Source of the DNA: Adineta vaga
Taxonomy: Eukaryota; Rotifera
Direction of reading: 5' to 3'
Length of the DNA: 64,000 nt
Assembly: GCA_021613535.1 (NCBI GenBank)
Contig: CP075494.1
Span: forward strand, 6,510,001 to 6,574,000
Shown one piece after another: positions 12,901 through 25,571 of the stretch (within the stretch, counting starts at the first letter, position 1; each line of letters starts with the position of its first letter). The translations under genes were made by a program, and so were the position numbers. The notes under the pieces are model-generated. The model was not told the origin of the DNA. It made no database searches and saw only the letters and a list, made by a program, of their open reading frames with translations.

Positions 12901-15900
12901 AATTCATATTCTGAAAGACGATACAATGATTACATTCAGGCAAGAAGATAAACAAGTATAATATGTGAATGAGAAAAAAATATATGTATATATTTATATT
13001 TCAAAGATTGTCAAAAAAGAAGACATAGATAATAATGATGTGTAATGAATTTTCTTTCTTTTTATCGTCGAATTGTCCTATAACGGAGAGAAATTGATTT
13101 ACGTGTGCTGATCGATTTAGTAGGTTTTTTTCGATCACTTATCTAGTTGACAGCTAAAAATATATATGCATATAGCACGGCTGAATTTCATCAATCACAC
13201 AAGAGCGAATATATCACTATATACGAATAGAATCATCGTGCTGTCGAGCAGTATAACGAAAGGGAGAGGGAGCGAGAGCGAATATTATTATATATAGATA
13301 TCTACAGCATGCATTAGCAATAAGTTTCAATTAAATTGTAAAATATGACATTCGTTCGTAGAAGAAGAAAAAAAAACATGGGTTTATCAATTTATACGCA
13401 TTACAAGCATCAGCAGGAAGATGAATATTTTCGAATAAAAATATCAAATGGTCTAATTTGATGATGGTTTAGCTGCTGTCAACTAGATATGATAGGCCAA
13501 AATAGAGAAGCAAAAGCATATCTTACTTGCGTGGTTTTGGTATTCCACAAACAGAATCATCACTATCAAAATCAAATTCTTTTGATTTTGGTATTGGTCT
13601 TCGATAATCATTGGTTAATTTCATATTTGAATTTCTATTTTGATTATGAAATGTCATTGAATCAAGGGATTTATAACGAAGTAAAACGGCACGATTAATA
13701 CGTTCAATATCGACTGTTAATGATGAAGTTGATGAGGATGATGATGATGTTAGATCTTCTTGTCGAGCAAGATGTTCTCGACTTATTGATCGTTGATTTC
13801 GAGAAGATTTCGCCAATTCATGATTACTTATTGGAGAAGCAAATAATGAAGGTTCTTGATATAAATCAACACTTTTCGAACGTTTCATTTGTTTACGTCT
13901 TTGAAAACGACGACGAGATTGATGCATTTGACCATTATTATCAAAATCTTCTGCAATTGGCGGTGGCGGTGGAGGTGGTGGTGGCGGTGGTGCTTGTTCA
14001 ATAAAATTTGAACGTACAGGCTGATCAGATCTTTGCCGACTATTATTAATTATAGTCGTTGTTGATGATGGTGGACGATAATGATATGAAGTCGAAGGAT
14101 TAAAATTGTAATTGTTTAATGTATGCTAGAGAAGGAGAGAATATAATGGAATAAAATGTTAATGTGTCTTACCATGCTTGAATGAAAATCTGGCTGGATA
14201 GATGGAGAATTATTTCTTGATGAAGTCAAGCCGGTCGGACGTCCATTAAATAATGACGAATTAATAGTTGGTAAATGATGTAATGATCCATGTGAAAGTG
14301 ATTCGGATAGTAAAACTGGTGGTGTTGTATAAGAAGATGAATTCGATAGAGGTGCAGGTGATGACGGTGAAAATCTTGTATTAGGTACAAGAAAATCTGA
14401 ATGATGATTATTGGATTGACGAATCTTCGAACTCATTGATGATGATGATGTTGATAGATTTGTAGGCGTGTTTTGTATGCTATTAAGACTAATACGTGCT
14501 TTTGATGGTAAATCTGTTGTTGTTGTTGTTGTTGTTGCGGTAGTATTTGTCATTGTGATTGGCTTTAATGTTGATGATGATGGATAGAGTGGACGAACTG
14601 TATTTGTATGGATAGAGTATGGTTCGACTTTTGCGATGTTTTTCGTACGTGTATTGATTGAATCATGATCATTTAAACGCAACATACGATACGTGTCATA
14701 GGCAAGTTCAGATGGAGACATTCTATTACTGTTATTTGGACGATTAACTGATTCCAGACTACAATATGAATCGATAGAAAAAGATAGAGATATATTTCTA
14801 TGGATATGTAAATAAACAAATGCTGATCAATCATATTTAATATGTTGATAGAAAGTAAAAGAATTATATAATCGTTAAACTAATTGGATAGATCAACGGT
14901 TTGTTTTATAGTACTTTTAACTTATAACAACAGACTAACTTTATCATCGAAATCTAGCTAAATGAAAAGAATATTTAAATCAAATAGCAAGAGATGATCT
15001 AATTTATTTTATTTTATTTATTTTCAACTTATATTTGACTTCCAGAACAAAAAACAAAATTTATCAATATGAAGATGTCATCTATTGACTTATCTTCGAT
15101 ATTGAAGTTTATTAAAGGAATCTGTTTAATAATTAGTCTATTACTAAAGAAACAAAACTCTTTCTCTCTTTCTCAGTTATTCGTATTTGTTTTTGCCTAA
15201 CGGGGGTGTCATTAGAGATCGGCAATGACTTCTGTATTTAGCATCGTTCTTGTCTCCTTCATTATCTTCTACTATTTCATAATTTCTTTTCCATTTATAC
15301 AACAATCTATATCCAAGATTGAATAAGAGTGTCTAGTGTTGAAAACTCCGAAATTTTCTTCCTATTGAAAAGCAAGAAAACTTGTCGAAACGATAGAGTA
15401 ATAATGAATGATGCGTCTGTTTATGTCACTCATTTATATAATCCAAGGTCTCCATACCACTTGATCTAACTGTCAATCAAAGATATACACGTATGTATAT
15501 ATTTTGTTTAGGTCTTTGATCTTATTATTTTTATCGATTGATAATATTTATTGATCATTAAACAACGTACCTATCTACAGCTTTTTCTTGTTGAAGTGCA
15601 GGAGTTTTTTTAAACAAAGGAAATTGTGGTGTTACATCTCGAACAATAATAGTTGGTTTATTGTTTTGATATTGATCAGATCCAATGGTATTGAATGAAG
15701 GTGTTGTTTTCGTTAATACAGATGACTGATCTGATCTGTTGTTGTTGTTGTTGTTATTGTTATTATTATTGCTGTGAGTGTTATTATTTGAATTTATACG
15801 TTGGTTTGAATTAGAATCAATTGAATCATTTCGACCATGTTCGTGTACTTCAACAGAAGATTTTCCAACAAATAATTGTTTTAATTTTTCTACGCATGAT

Positions 15901-18204
15901 CCATCATCAACCATAGATAATGAAGGTTCATTCGATTCATTTCCATCATTCGTATTATCAATACCTAATGTACTTTTACTACGGCCAAGTGCAGGTCGAT
16001 AAGATTCTTTTTCTTGCTGTTGTGGATTAATCATTACCGGCGATGGCGGACGAATAGGTAGAGATGGTGGTGGTGGTGGTGGTGGTGATTGTTCTTGTTG
16101 TAAACGTAAATCCCATTCAGATTTACTTAATGCAGAACATACACGTTTTGTTCCTGAAGTAATCAATGGTTGATAAGTAGCTGCACTTTCATTGATAGGT
16201 AATCCGCTTTCATTTTTAAACGATTCATTCACATGAGGGTCAACGAAAAATTCTGACCGTGATCGAGATGATCCATATTTAAGTATAGGTCGCAATGAAT
16301 TGATTGGGCATGTTGTTGATGATGATGATGATGGCAATATTGGTGGTGATGGTTCGACATCATGAATAGCTTGTTGTCGTTGAATACGTGGTATCGATGT
16401 TTGTCTTAAAGGTATTTCATCTTCATATGTTGTAGTTAATGATCGATTTGATAAAAATGGAGATGATTCGAACGGCTGCTGTGTGTCTGTAGGTGAAGCA
16501 AACGTATTCCAGATATTACGGGTATCATCCAATGAAGTACGTGATAGGACTCCAGTAGTATTCGAACTTCTGGGATCATAACGACGAATTAAACGAAGAA
16601 CATTCGAATCCATTACGAAAGTTGATCTATACTGATGATTACCTTCTCCACCGATAGAAGATGAAGAGGAAGTTCTTCTTGATTTATTAAACTCATCATT
16701 CTAAATAACAACAACAAAAAAAAGTATCAATTAAAACCTTGAACTGGTTACGAGGATGTTGATGATGTACATCATCTAATAATCTATATAATATCCAAAG
16801 AAAAAGAAGAGATTAGAAAGAAATCTTTACTCGTCCATCTTTCCCTTCTTTTTTTTTCACATGATGAATAACTCTATGTTGATATGCAAGAAAAAAGACG
16901 TAGAAATGAAGAAAAAACTATATAGGAAAGAACGAAGAAAGAATTATCGACATCCTACACATATGTACAGATTGTTCTAATGATCAGACGCGTGCGCATC
17001 TATGAGAATATGGTAGCAATAGCTATCAGAAAGAAAGAAGCAAAATGCGCTAGAGCAATAACAACGCAGCACTATCATCATTATCCATTATCGGCTTGCT
17101 CTCGCTATCATCTATGAAACATATAGTCAAAGAAACAAAGAGCACCGTGTGTGTGTGTGTGCGCGTCCCTGAACTGCTCGAGATATGACGCCTACGATGA
17201 TCAATTGATATTTTTATAGGAAACATACGTGTCAACAGAAAGAAGTGTTGAATATTATCATAAGGCTTACCAATTGATGTGAAGTTTTTAGCTTTGGAAA
17301 TAGAAATGTTTGTCGTTGTTCAGATTGATTTTGAACATAATGATGAGAAGCTCGTTGACTTTCATTTCTTATATTGATATTACTATAGTTAATACGATTG
17401 CTGCTATTATTACTATTATTAATATTGTTGTTGTTGTTGCTATTCTTCTCCTTATTATTATTATTGTTTTGGCTTTTTGTCACTTGAATTGGTAGGAAAA
17501 CCGTTCCGACGTTTGTCGATAAAGGCGGAGTTGACGACGACGGAGAGGAAGAAGAAGAAGAATATGATAATGATGATGGTATCATAGAACTAACAACTAT
17601 TGCCATATTATTACTTATAATATCGACTGGAATAGAACGAATCAATGGTTTCTAGAAATAAAAATCAAATTGATAGGAACATCCTGTATTGCTATGTTTA
17701 GATAAATATATGTAAATCTACCTGAATGCTTGAACTATAATTCATTGGTGATGGAGATTTCTTTTTATTTATAACTAATGATGAGGATGTCGGTATGGCA
17801 CCAAATCTTCGCCGTCCCTGAGTAATTAATGGACGAAAATCCATTGTTCTAATTTCTTTCGTTGATGCAGATGTTGGTAATTGATAAATCTGACTATTTA
17901 ATGGATGAGATATTGAAATATTTTCTGTTGTAGAAGATTTTTGTATCATTGCTTTGTCATATACTCGATTGTTTACTGAACAATGTATAATTGTTTCAGG
18001 GAGAGATTTATTTGTACGTATAACTCGATCATTTGATTGTACGTGTTCATCGTACGGAAGAGTTTTTCGTTTTGTTAATATATGTAAATTTTCATATTCA
18101 AATTTTGGATTTAAAAACTGATTTTGATTTGTCAATATCGTTCTTGATGGATGGTAATGTACATTGATCTTCGAACGATTATTGTAAAATGATATTGGTG
18201 ACAT
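3983..18204 (-). CDS. SVIL: supervillin (gelsolin/villin superfamily, long form)
   Basis: Twenty-eight exons on the minus strand: 17722-18204, 17271-17651, 15571-16700, 14173-14758, 13527-14125, 11280-11329, 10240-10632, 10113-10187, 9426-10059, 9258-9368, 8963-9203, 8825-8906, 8666-8758, 8549-8606, 8300-8490, 7696-7764, 7465-7642, 7237-7400, 6254-7003, 6015-6202, 5534-5959, 5169-5479, 4971-5110, 4572-4913, 4392-4519, 4232-4337, 4131-4180, 3983-4069. All phases agree, giving 2,681 residues (human about 2,214). Residues 1 to about 1,839 are disordered, with polyproline (13.96-13.99 and 16.06-16.09 kb), poly-Asn and an FKEKMSLF motif. NPLR...EYTEIR leads into gelsolin-like repeats (SEWCIFG, GQFY, ISALMT, LLWHGC, YIWQGW). 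The end is a villin headpiece, RARPLPEGVDPSKIEFY to KKPLGFF. Supervillin links F-actin and myosin II to membranes. An acceptor-like TATAG precedes the start exon, so an extra 5' exon is possible. Confidence 0.93.
7815..7857 (-). other. SVIL: putative alternative first coding exon of supervillin (short form)
   Basis: An ATG at 7857 opens a 43-nt reading frame beginning MGQCMEKD and ending at a GTAATT donor with one base carried over. The following supervillin exon (7696-7764) needs exactly one. The product would be 993 residues: the last disordered stretch plus all gelsolin repeats and the headpiece. It cannot be a cassette exon from the nearest upstream acceptor, because that join meets a stop at once, so an alternative first exon is the better reading. 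Like the 11447 start it begins Met-Gly. Confidence 0.45.
11437..11447 (-). other. SVIL: putative alternative first coding exon of supervillin (medium form)
   Basis: An ATG in good context (ACCATCATGGGA) opens an 11-nt exon reading Met-Gly-Ala plus two bases, followed by a strong donor GTATGT. The next supervillin exon (11280-11329) needs exactly two bases carried in, and the join makes Trp. Using this start with exons 11280-11329 down to the stop at 3983 gives 4,878 nt, a whole number of codons (1,625 residues). It lies inside the long intron 11330-13526, so a promoter just upstream is implied. Phase and context are seen in the sequence; use as a real start is inference. Confidence 0.5.
11448..13526 (-). 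other. long supervillin intron, possible internal promoter region
   Basis: Part of the intron between exons 13527-14125 and 11280-11329. It has a strong donor (CGCAA|GTAAGA) at 13526 and is far longer than the usual 50-75 nt. It is AT-rich with scattered TATATA runs (11812-11830, 11980-12004, 12781-12806). No protein-like reading frame with family features was seen. Its size and the candidate first exon at its 3' end suggest it carries regulatory DNA for a shorter transcript. Confidence 0.4.
14759..15570 (-). other. long supervillin intron
   Basis: An 812-nt GT-AG intron (donor GTACGT at 15570, acceptor TGTAG at 14759) between two phase-matched supervillin exons. It is plain AT-rich sequence; I see no gene or repeat family in it. 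Confidence 0.7.
15737..15776 (-). repeat. AAC/AAT triplet repeat encoding poly-Asn in supervillin
   Basis: GTT/ATT triplets on the plus strand encode about 12 consecutive Asn in the supervillin exon 15571-16700. Mixed AAC and AAT codons suggest it is old enough to have picked up interruptions. Confidence 0.85.
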
Positions 18205-18242
18205 AATATTTTCAAGAATCTATATGAAAAAAAAAAAGAAAG

Positions 18243-18266
18243 AAATGAATGAATGAATGAATGAAA
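18243..18266. repeat. (GAAT)n tetranucleotide repeat
   Basis: About five tandem GAAT units just upstream of the supervillin start exon. Confidence 0.8.
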
Positions 18267-20746
18267 TGCATCTCTGTTTGATTTTATTGATATTTTAAAA
18301 TCATCAAGAATATAACAACGAAAGAGAGAAAAAAAAGAAAACGTTGTGTGTCTTCCCACACATTTTAATGTTCGATTATATCAAGATTTAAGTTAGTTAA
18401 AGTTTTTCTACGGTGAAATGACGATACGACTATTGAATATTATTCTTTGCTTATAAATGTCCTTTCTTTTATAGAGTAATATAAGAGAAAAGAAGGATAA
18501 AAGAATAGTAAAATGAGGAACAAAAAAAAAGGGAGAGGGAGAGCAAAGCCCAAAGCTACAACTCGAAAGACAATGTACAAGCGTTTACGACAAGCAAAGA
18601 CGGAGCCAAACAAAATAAACATCCATATGTACATATACATACGGAGAAAGTTTGTTCTAATCAAGTCAAATTGGTGACAAACGTTCTGTATATTTATATA
18701 ACGCATGTAACTCTTGACTAACTCGACTTCAATGAACATCTGTATATAAAACAAAATGTGATAGGTAAAGAACGAATTTATCCGGCAGCCACACCTCAAC
18801 AAGGATTAGTTGAATGATAAATGTACTATTCAAATCGAAGTATATAAGAGAAGAGAGAAAAGAATGTGTCGTACGCATAACCTACCTATTTGCCTGTATA
18901 TGTCAATGTTACGTTATAGGACCTCGAACCTAAATTCAATTTGCATGAAAACGAAAAAAGAAACGTGAAGGTGTATATGCATGTTAAATACAATGCATTG
19001 TGTCTCAAGCAACAAATTACACGTTCTCTCTTCAATGCTTGATCTCACTTTCCAGACGGAAAGAAACGAAGAAAATGATCAAAAAAAACATCAGATTATT
19101 GCGATCAATGCCACATAAAGCTAACTAATGCAGATGATATATTCACTGAATATAGGCGTTCTTTCTCTCATTTTCTTTTTCTTTCCACAAGATTTTTCAT
19201 CATTGTACACAAGATTGATAGACATACAAACAAATTGAACGGCTATTTCGTATAGTTAATGAGATCACAATTTGTTCATCCCAATATACATATTGTCTGT
19301 TGACATGACATTTTGTTGCACGATAATACATCACCATTACTTACATCTTGGTGAGTCTCTCACAGTAGTAATTAGTCGTTGTACTAGTTACGAAAGAGAA
19401 ATAATCAATACCTGCATGACAAAAGACGTTCTGTGACAGATGCTAAGTTAATTAGAATACAAAACGATATGTGATGAGCAGATATGAAAAATATCGAAAG
19501 AAAGATAATGAGTTTCGATCGTTTCTCATCATCGTACAATGAGAGTGAATGAATTAATCATGCGCATAATAAGAATCTACATATATATCCTATCGAATGA
19601 ATGTGATTATATCCATAATAATAACAAACAAAGAATGGCCAATGTCCACGTGTGTGTGTATGTGAATACAAATCTGTTTCTCATTTAGAACTCTTTTGTT
19701 TTATCTTTTCTTTAGTAGACGATGATTTGATCGTAGGGTGATAGACGAGTGTCTGGTGTGTCGTCATTTAGTAATCAATGACTTGATCAATGTCATGTCT
19801 ATATAGGGAAAAAATAATCGTAACTTTCTCTATAGGTTACCGATAATAAATCCATATGTTCATTTGAAGTTTTTTCTTCTTCTTAGCAATAGAAAATAAA
19901 ATGGTTACAAGAGAGAATACAGGTGCTGGATGACCTTCTCTCATCTGCTTTATATTTATAGACGAGAAGAAGAAGCCCCCCAAAAAAAGAAGAATCATGA
20001 TTGGCATCTTTCATTGAGACATATGTCGTGATGATTACGCAAGTGATCTGTCAGTGAAATATAAGCATCGGAGAAAGAAAGTATACACACATGTACCAGA
20101 TGATATGGTGATTTTTACAAACGAATATAAATAAATGTATTCAACCTTCGGTCAATTGAAATTCAAGGTTAAGTTTGTCATCTTATTCAAAAGTATTTTA
20201 TTGAATTAATTAAATTCTCATATGATCATATCATGAAAATCAATTAGAATGAAGTTCATCATAACATGCAATTTCTATTAAATAATATCGTCCTAGACTT
20301 TGCATTGATGACATTTATCTTATGTACATAGAACTTCGACAATGTCATCAAATCAGTCGTCTGACTTTACATAATGAAATAAATATTTCATTTCAGTTTT
20401 GCTAATTTCAATGAAGGTTTTTATTAAATATATAGAAAATTATCCGCTCACTAGTTGTCCTTATCAATGACGTACGCTTTAATTGTCACTTCATTATCCA
20501 CTTTGTTCTTTTTCTAAATGTAAAACTTATTCATTAGTAACAAATTTATGCAAATGAAATCAATTCATTTGTAAAATTGTACTAAAATGAACTATTCGAA
20601 TACAATTTAAGATCAGATGACGTTCAAAAGGACATCTATTTTTGTAACAATATAAATATTTTCTTTTACTGACATTAATTAACTACACATCATTGCATTG
20701 AAGGCAACATATGCACAGCTGGTTAATCTTTAATCAAAAGATAACT

Positions 20747-20772
20747 TATTATTATTATTATTATTATTATTT
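20747..20772. repeat. (TTA)n trinucleotide repeat
   Basis: About eight tandem TTA units in the spacer between supervillin and CRTC. Confidence 0.85.
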
Positions 20773-21488
20773 AGTGTTTTACATCTGTACAAAGAATAAA
20801 AGAAAAATAAATGTATAGCACGAACAGTAAACAAACAAAAAATACAATCGATTGTATGTTATGTCCACAAGCAAGTAATTGATCGAATCGAAAATGATTA
20901 TTTTCATTAACCCTCACCTGAGAAATAGAAAAGGAAAAAAAACCAACAATACATTCAAAAGATATCAAGAAGTAGAAAACAGATAAACACTAACTAAACA
21001 AATTCCTTGGTAAATCATAAAAAGAACACACAATAGTATTCATAAACATATTATAGAAACAAGAAAATGAACAGAGCGTTATACGTCATATAAGTATGAT
21101 GCAATGTATTCCAAAAAAACCAATTCACAACAACAAACCACACGAAAATAAAAAGCATAGAATATGAAAACACATCGATTAATAACAAGAAATTTCCTGA
21201 GTAAAATTGTTCTCTCTTCTGTTTCTTGATCGAAAATCGAAAGGTTTGCTTTTCTTCATCGTTAGCTAGTTTACTTTGCCATTGAACATAACACACACAC
21301 AAGAAAAGAAAATACAAAGATCCACACTGAAGTATTTCATATCAGTTAGAGAAGTATAACATGCTCGACAAAATATTTTACATAGGAAAGAAAAATCAAA
21401 TAAAAACATATATCAAATTCGATTGTTTATTGAATTATTTCACGGAAAAATGTCATTGAGTATTGTAGTGTCATAGTTTTGTTTTAAA

Positions 21489-24162
21489 TTAACGTTCCAT
21501 ACGAAATGTATCATCACATAAATTTGAATCAATAGCAAGATCAGCTCCATTAAGTAACTGAAATATTGAAAGATAGATTCTTGGATTTTTCTTCTTGGAT
21601 TTACTTACAAAATCATCTGGATTAATATTTAAATCAATTAAAGTATCGAATGGAATTGAAAAATCACTGTTTAATTCTTTGGATAGATCGGATTTCGAAC
21701 TATCAACATCTATAGAAAGAGAAAGAGAACATATTTTTATATATGACATACGTCGAAAAAGAATCTGTCAAATGCAGTTTTACTTTTACTGACAAACTCA
21801 ATTTAGCAAAATAAACTTTGAAGAATGTACGTTATGTTAGTAGGCACGATCAATAGAAAATATTCTCATGGTAATGCAAATTTTTCGATTTTGTTTACAA
21901 ATTTGAACAATTAAATCTCAAAGGAATCGTACTATGATTGAAACACGCGAGAAAACAAGTCTCTGCTTAACATTCTATTATTTTAAATGATATATTAACC
22001 TTGTATACTCCAGTGACTATTAGAATAAAACGAAGCAGAAGAACAAGAAAGAAAAACATGAAATCTAAACTATAATGTATGCAACTATGATTTCTTTCTT
22101 ATTTAATCGAAAAGTTATTATAGTAAATTATTACAATTGACTGAAATATACTCTATTTAATGAAAAACAATATGTGGAATAGAATCTTGTAGAAAAAAAG
22201 ATGTGTCATCAGTTCTTTATGATAAACATAATTACCAGTTAGTATTATATTTGGAATTGTTGGACTTTTCTGGTTTACATTGGTAGATATATTTCCTGAT
22301 GTATGATTATGACCGTATGGAGTTGGCCTTTAGAATGAAAAACTATCGATATGAATTGATCAAAGTGAATGAAAATATTACATATCATCCATAAATGATG
22401 GATAGAAATCTCTTGATGTAAGATTATTTGTTACACCTGATGTTGTCGGAAGGGAGTTATTATGATTCTGAAGTATAGATGATGATGATGGCTGTTGCTG
22501 AGTATAGAAATTATTATCCTGAAAAAGAGAACAAAAATATTTTTGTAGAAAAAGAAAATGTTTTCTAACCAATGTAATCTGATCAAAATGAGTTGGTAAT
22601 GTAAAATAATGTTGTGGATTATCTGTAGATTGTTGTTGCTGCTGCTGCTGCTGCTGTTGTTGTTGTTGTTGAGGGGAAAATGGAGCATGTTCATTAGCAG
22701 GACTTGCTAATAAATGTGGAGAATTTTGTGGGGAATAACTTGGTAAAGATGGAGGACTCTGTGGTTCCACACGATAATGATTTTGTTGTGTCTTGAGTAA
22801 TTTAAGAGATAGATGAAGAAGAGAAAAAAAACAAATGAAATTAAACTTACAGAAGAAACATCAGGTGATGGAGAATTTTGTCGACGTGGTGATGTTGCTT
22901 TTCCATCACCAATTGGACTATGTCGACGACGTATACTTGGACTTGTTTTTAATGGTCCACTTTGTGATGGTAATTGCTGTTGGGGACCCTGAAGAATATT
23001 ATAATTCAATTCTTTTTCTCTGTTTCACAATAATCAATCAATACATACGAGAGCAAATAGATCACCATCGCTATTTTGATTCGGTGACGGTGAACGTAAA
23101 TACTGTTGAGGTGGAGATGGAGTTGTAGAAAAAGATAACTGATTATGATGATGATTATTATTGTTATAAACATTTCCATTACGTAAATCAGGTAATGATC
23201 CACCATTACGTAGGTGCTGGTTTGGCGGTAACATAAGAACATTAGAATTAGTATTTCCGCCACTAAAACGTGGTCCTAAAAGTGGGTGTGCATGATTATT
23301 ATTTGTTGTTGAAGATGCAACGCATTGTTGTGTTGATGGATAAAACATATTTGTTTGATCATGTGGATAATTATTATTATTTAAATCATAGTAATGATTT
23401 ACTGACATTTGTGTATGATGATATTGAGGATGTCCTGTTACATTATTGTAAGAAGGCGGTTCTAATTTAATATCATTAATATCAAAATCAACTTGTTGAT
23501 CTACAGACAATGAATAGAAATAGAAAATGAACTTATTTTAAATACGAACTATTATCTTGATTATCAACTTGGGCATGATAATGCGCAACAACTGCTGGCA
23601 TCATGGCATGATGAAGTGCGGAATCCGAATTAGTTCTAGGATGAAAAGAAATTTAGATTTTCTATGTTTTTCTTTTCTTCTTTCTTACCGACGCCATGAT
23701 GGATTCTCAGGTGGTTGTAATAAACGATCACACCCATTCGTGCTTTCAACCTAAATTAATTGCAATAAATAATTCGTTCGATCAATTATATTGTCAATAT
23801 GTATATATATATATACTTTAATTGGTTGATTCGTATAATGATTATTATCTGAATGATTCCCTCCATTTGAAATCTATTCATACAAGAAAGAAAACAGATC
23901 AAATTAAAGTTGGAAAAAAGAAAAGAATTTTACATCATATTTGCGTGTTGGTACATCCAGTTTTGTTTTTGTTACAGACCCTCGATCGGCCTTCTAGAAA
24001 AAAAAATAATCTTGTTTTTTTCTTTACAATCATGTGATATATGTGATATACTTGTTTTGCAGCTTCAACTTCGTAAATAATCGTATTAAATGCTGCATCA
24101 TCTTCAGCTTGTTTCTGTTGTAAGAGCGCGATTTTTTCAGCAAATTTACGTGGACTACTCAT
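21489..24162 (-). CDS. CRTC: CREB-regulated transcription coactivator (CRTC/TORC)
   Basis: Twelve exons (24052-24162, 23934-23993, 23817-23873, 23689-23750, 23550-23635, 23049-23500, 22851-22988, 22570-22791, 22382-22518, 22236-22327, 21609-21709, 21489-21557) join in phase to 528 residues. The N-terminal CREB-binding segment reads SPRKFAEKIALLQQKQAE. Next comes the SIK/AMPK-type site SWRRTNSDSALHH, which controls 14-3-3 binding and nuclear entry in known CRTCs, then NGGSLPDL and an RRRHSP patch. A 14-Gln run lies near 22631-22671. The C-terminal activation domain carries PNIILTG and ends DDTFRMER. The order matches the family. It binds CREB bZIP and boosts cAMP/Ca-responsive transcription. 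Phospho-control is inferred from the conserved site. Confidence 0.95.
22631..22671 (-). repeat. CAG/CAA polyglutamine repeat in CRTC
   Basis: A CTG/TTG triplet run on the plus strand encodes 14 consecutive Gln in the CRTC frame. A pure CAG core of six codons is flanked by CAA, so length variation between alleles is plausible. Confidence 0.9.
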
Positions 24163-25571
24163 CACGAGTATTTATATTATTGGGTAAGAGAAATAAAATG
24201 TAATATATTAAAAGAACCAAGAAGTAGATGAGAGACAAGTTGTGAGTATGTAGACAGAAGGAAGAAAGAAAAAGGAGAAGAAAATAAAGAAAGCGAAGGA
24301 AAAATAAAAAGGTAAAACCTAAAAAAGAAAATGAAAACGAATATGTACAAAAGCAGAATAACAAAAAAAGAAAACAACGAACGACTAACTTACCGGCCAA
24401 TCTATTTGTCAACACTGTCGATAAAAGTCACGTATAGTTTTTATCGAAATTCAAACATTGAAATATGACATGATGATCTGTTCGTACTTTTTCTATTCTT
24501 GTTTATTTAAATAACCAAAAAAGAAAAAGAAATACATCTAAATGCAAAAAAAAGATTCCTACATTCGTCAATAACTTTTATTCTTTATTTAATGATAGAT
24601 TTGTAGGCGTTTGACACATGCTTATAGAAACATAATTAAAATATTATCCAACTGGAAATCAAGATGAAAAAGCATTTTGTTTAATCTTTTCAAAGAAGTC
24701 AAAAAAGTTGTGGATTAATCAACTAATGTGCATAAAAATATATTTCCGCCGTAGATTCTTTCTTCTCTCTCTCTCTCTCCCGTTGGTCACATATACTCAT
24801 GAGGAATCTAGCTTGTTGTTATTCAAAAAAAAACGGGAATAGTCATATGCATGCATGTTTTTTTTTCGGCAAGTAATTAACCAATTAGATGAATCATTCG
24901 AAAATTGATCAAGTTTTTTTCAATGAAATGTAGAAGATTGTTTTTCGATGAAGCAAACAATTTAGAAATGTTAATTGATATTTATTTATTGAATATTTTG
25001 TTACCTAATACTCTATCGCTGAATAGATATTGGAGATTCTCTCAACCAATAAAAATTTGCTCAAAATCAAAGAATTTATCAATCAAGATGCTCGTTTTCT
25101 CACGAGGTGCCATACTATGATGATCAGAAAAGTGAAAGATTTTTTGTCCAACTTTGTTTCTATTTTTAGTATTTTTCTCCAATGAGTGAGAATATACAGA
25201 CGGCAAGATTTAAAGCTATTTAAAAGACATTTGATAACAGTATACTAATGTTACATTTCTATATCATACATGTGTGAATGAATATTTATTTCAATAATGA
25301 ACGATTTAGATGTTGAGTAAACTAAATAAAAATCTGGTTCATTTTGATTTTCAACAATACAGATGTCATAAAGTATTTCAACTGGGAAATAGTTTTCATT
25401 AGATTTCTTAAAATAAGACTTTATTCGTGTGAATAGGGTAATTTAAGCATATTAGATTATATCACACAGATCATACGCATTTACATATAATAGGAGCAGT
25501 TTCATACTATATAACGTGTTTATGCATAGCGCTCGGGTGGATTTGATGGAAAGATTTTCTATTTTAGATCA
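24163..25571. other. non-coding divergent spacer: CRTC and orphan membrane gene
   Basis: Divergent spacer that should hold both promoters and the CRTC 5' leader. Contains a (CT)n run near 24763-24779 and several poly-A/T tracts. An acceptor-like ATTTTAG ends at 25567, just before the ATG of the plus-strand gene. Confidence 0.5.
24319..24393 (-). other. probable 5' UTR intron of CRTC
   Basis: On the minus strand a strong donor (GGCCG|GTAAGT, 24393) and a pyrimidine-rich acceptor (TTTTTTAG, 24319) bracket 75 nt upstream of the CRTC ATG. This fits a spliced 5' leader; the transcript itself is not seen. Confidence 0.45.

Larger units (their letters stand above)
18205..21488. other. non-coding: supervillin upstream region and CRTC 3' flank
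   Basis: About 3.3 kb without a supportable gene. An acceptor-like site (TATAG at 18220-18221, minus strand) lies 16 nt before the supervillin ATG. (GAAT)n at 18243-18266 and (TTA)n at 20747-20772 are simple repeats. Two minus-strand open stretches (20771-20968, 21051-21317) are hydrophobic and AT-rich and are not called. Confidence 0.5.

Noticed and set aside
12473-12961. 162-codon plus-strand open frame inside supervillin intron
   Set aside because: Dominated by Ile/Tyr/Lys from AT-rich and (TA)n sequence, no domain, signal or splice context; chance frame.
20771-21317. Two minus-strand open stretches, one ending FRFDQLLACGH then a hydrophobic run and stop
   Set aside because: Parts look protein-like and an acceptor (TTTCTCAG) precedes one, but no consistent start, phase or partner exon was found; likely CRTC 3' flank.
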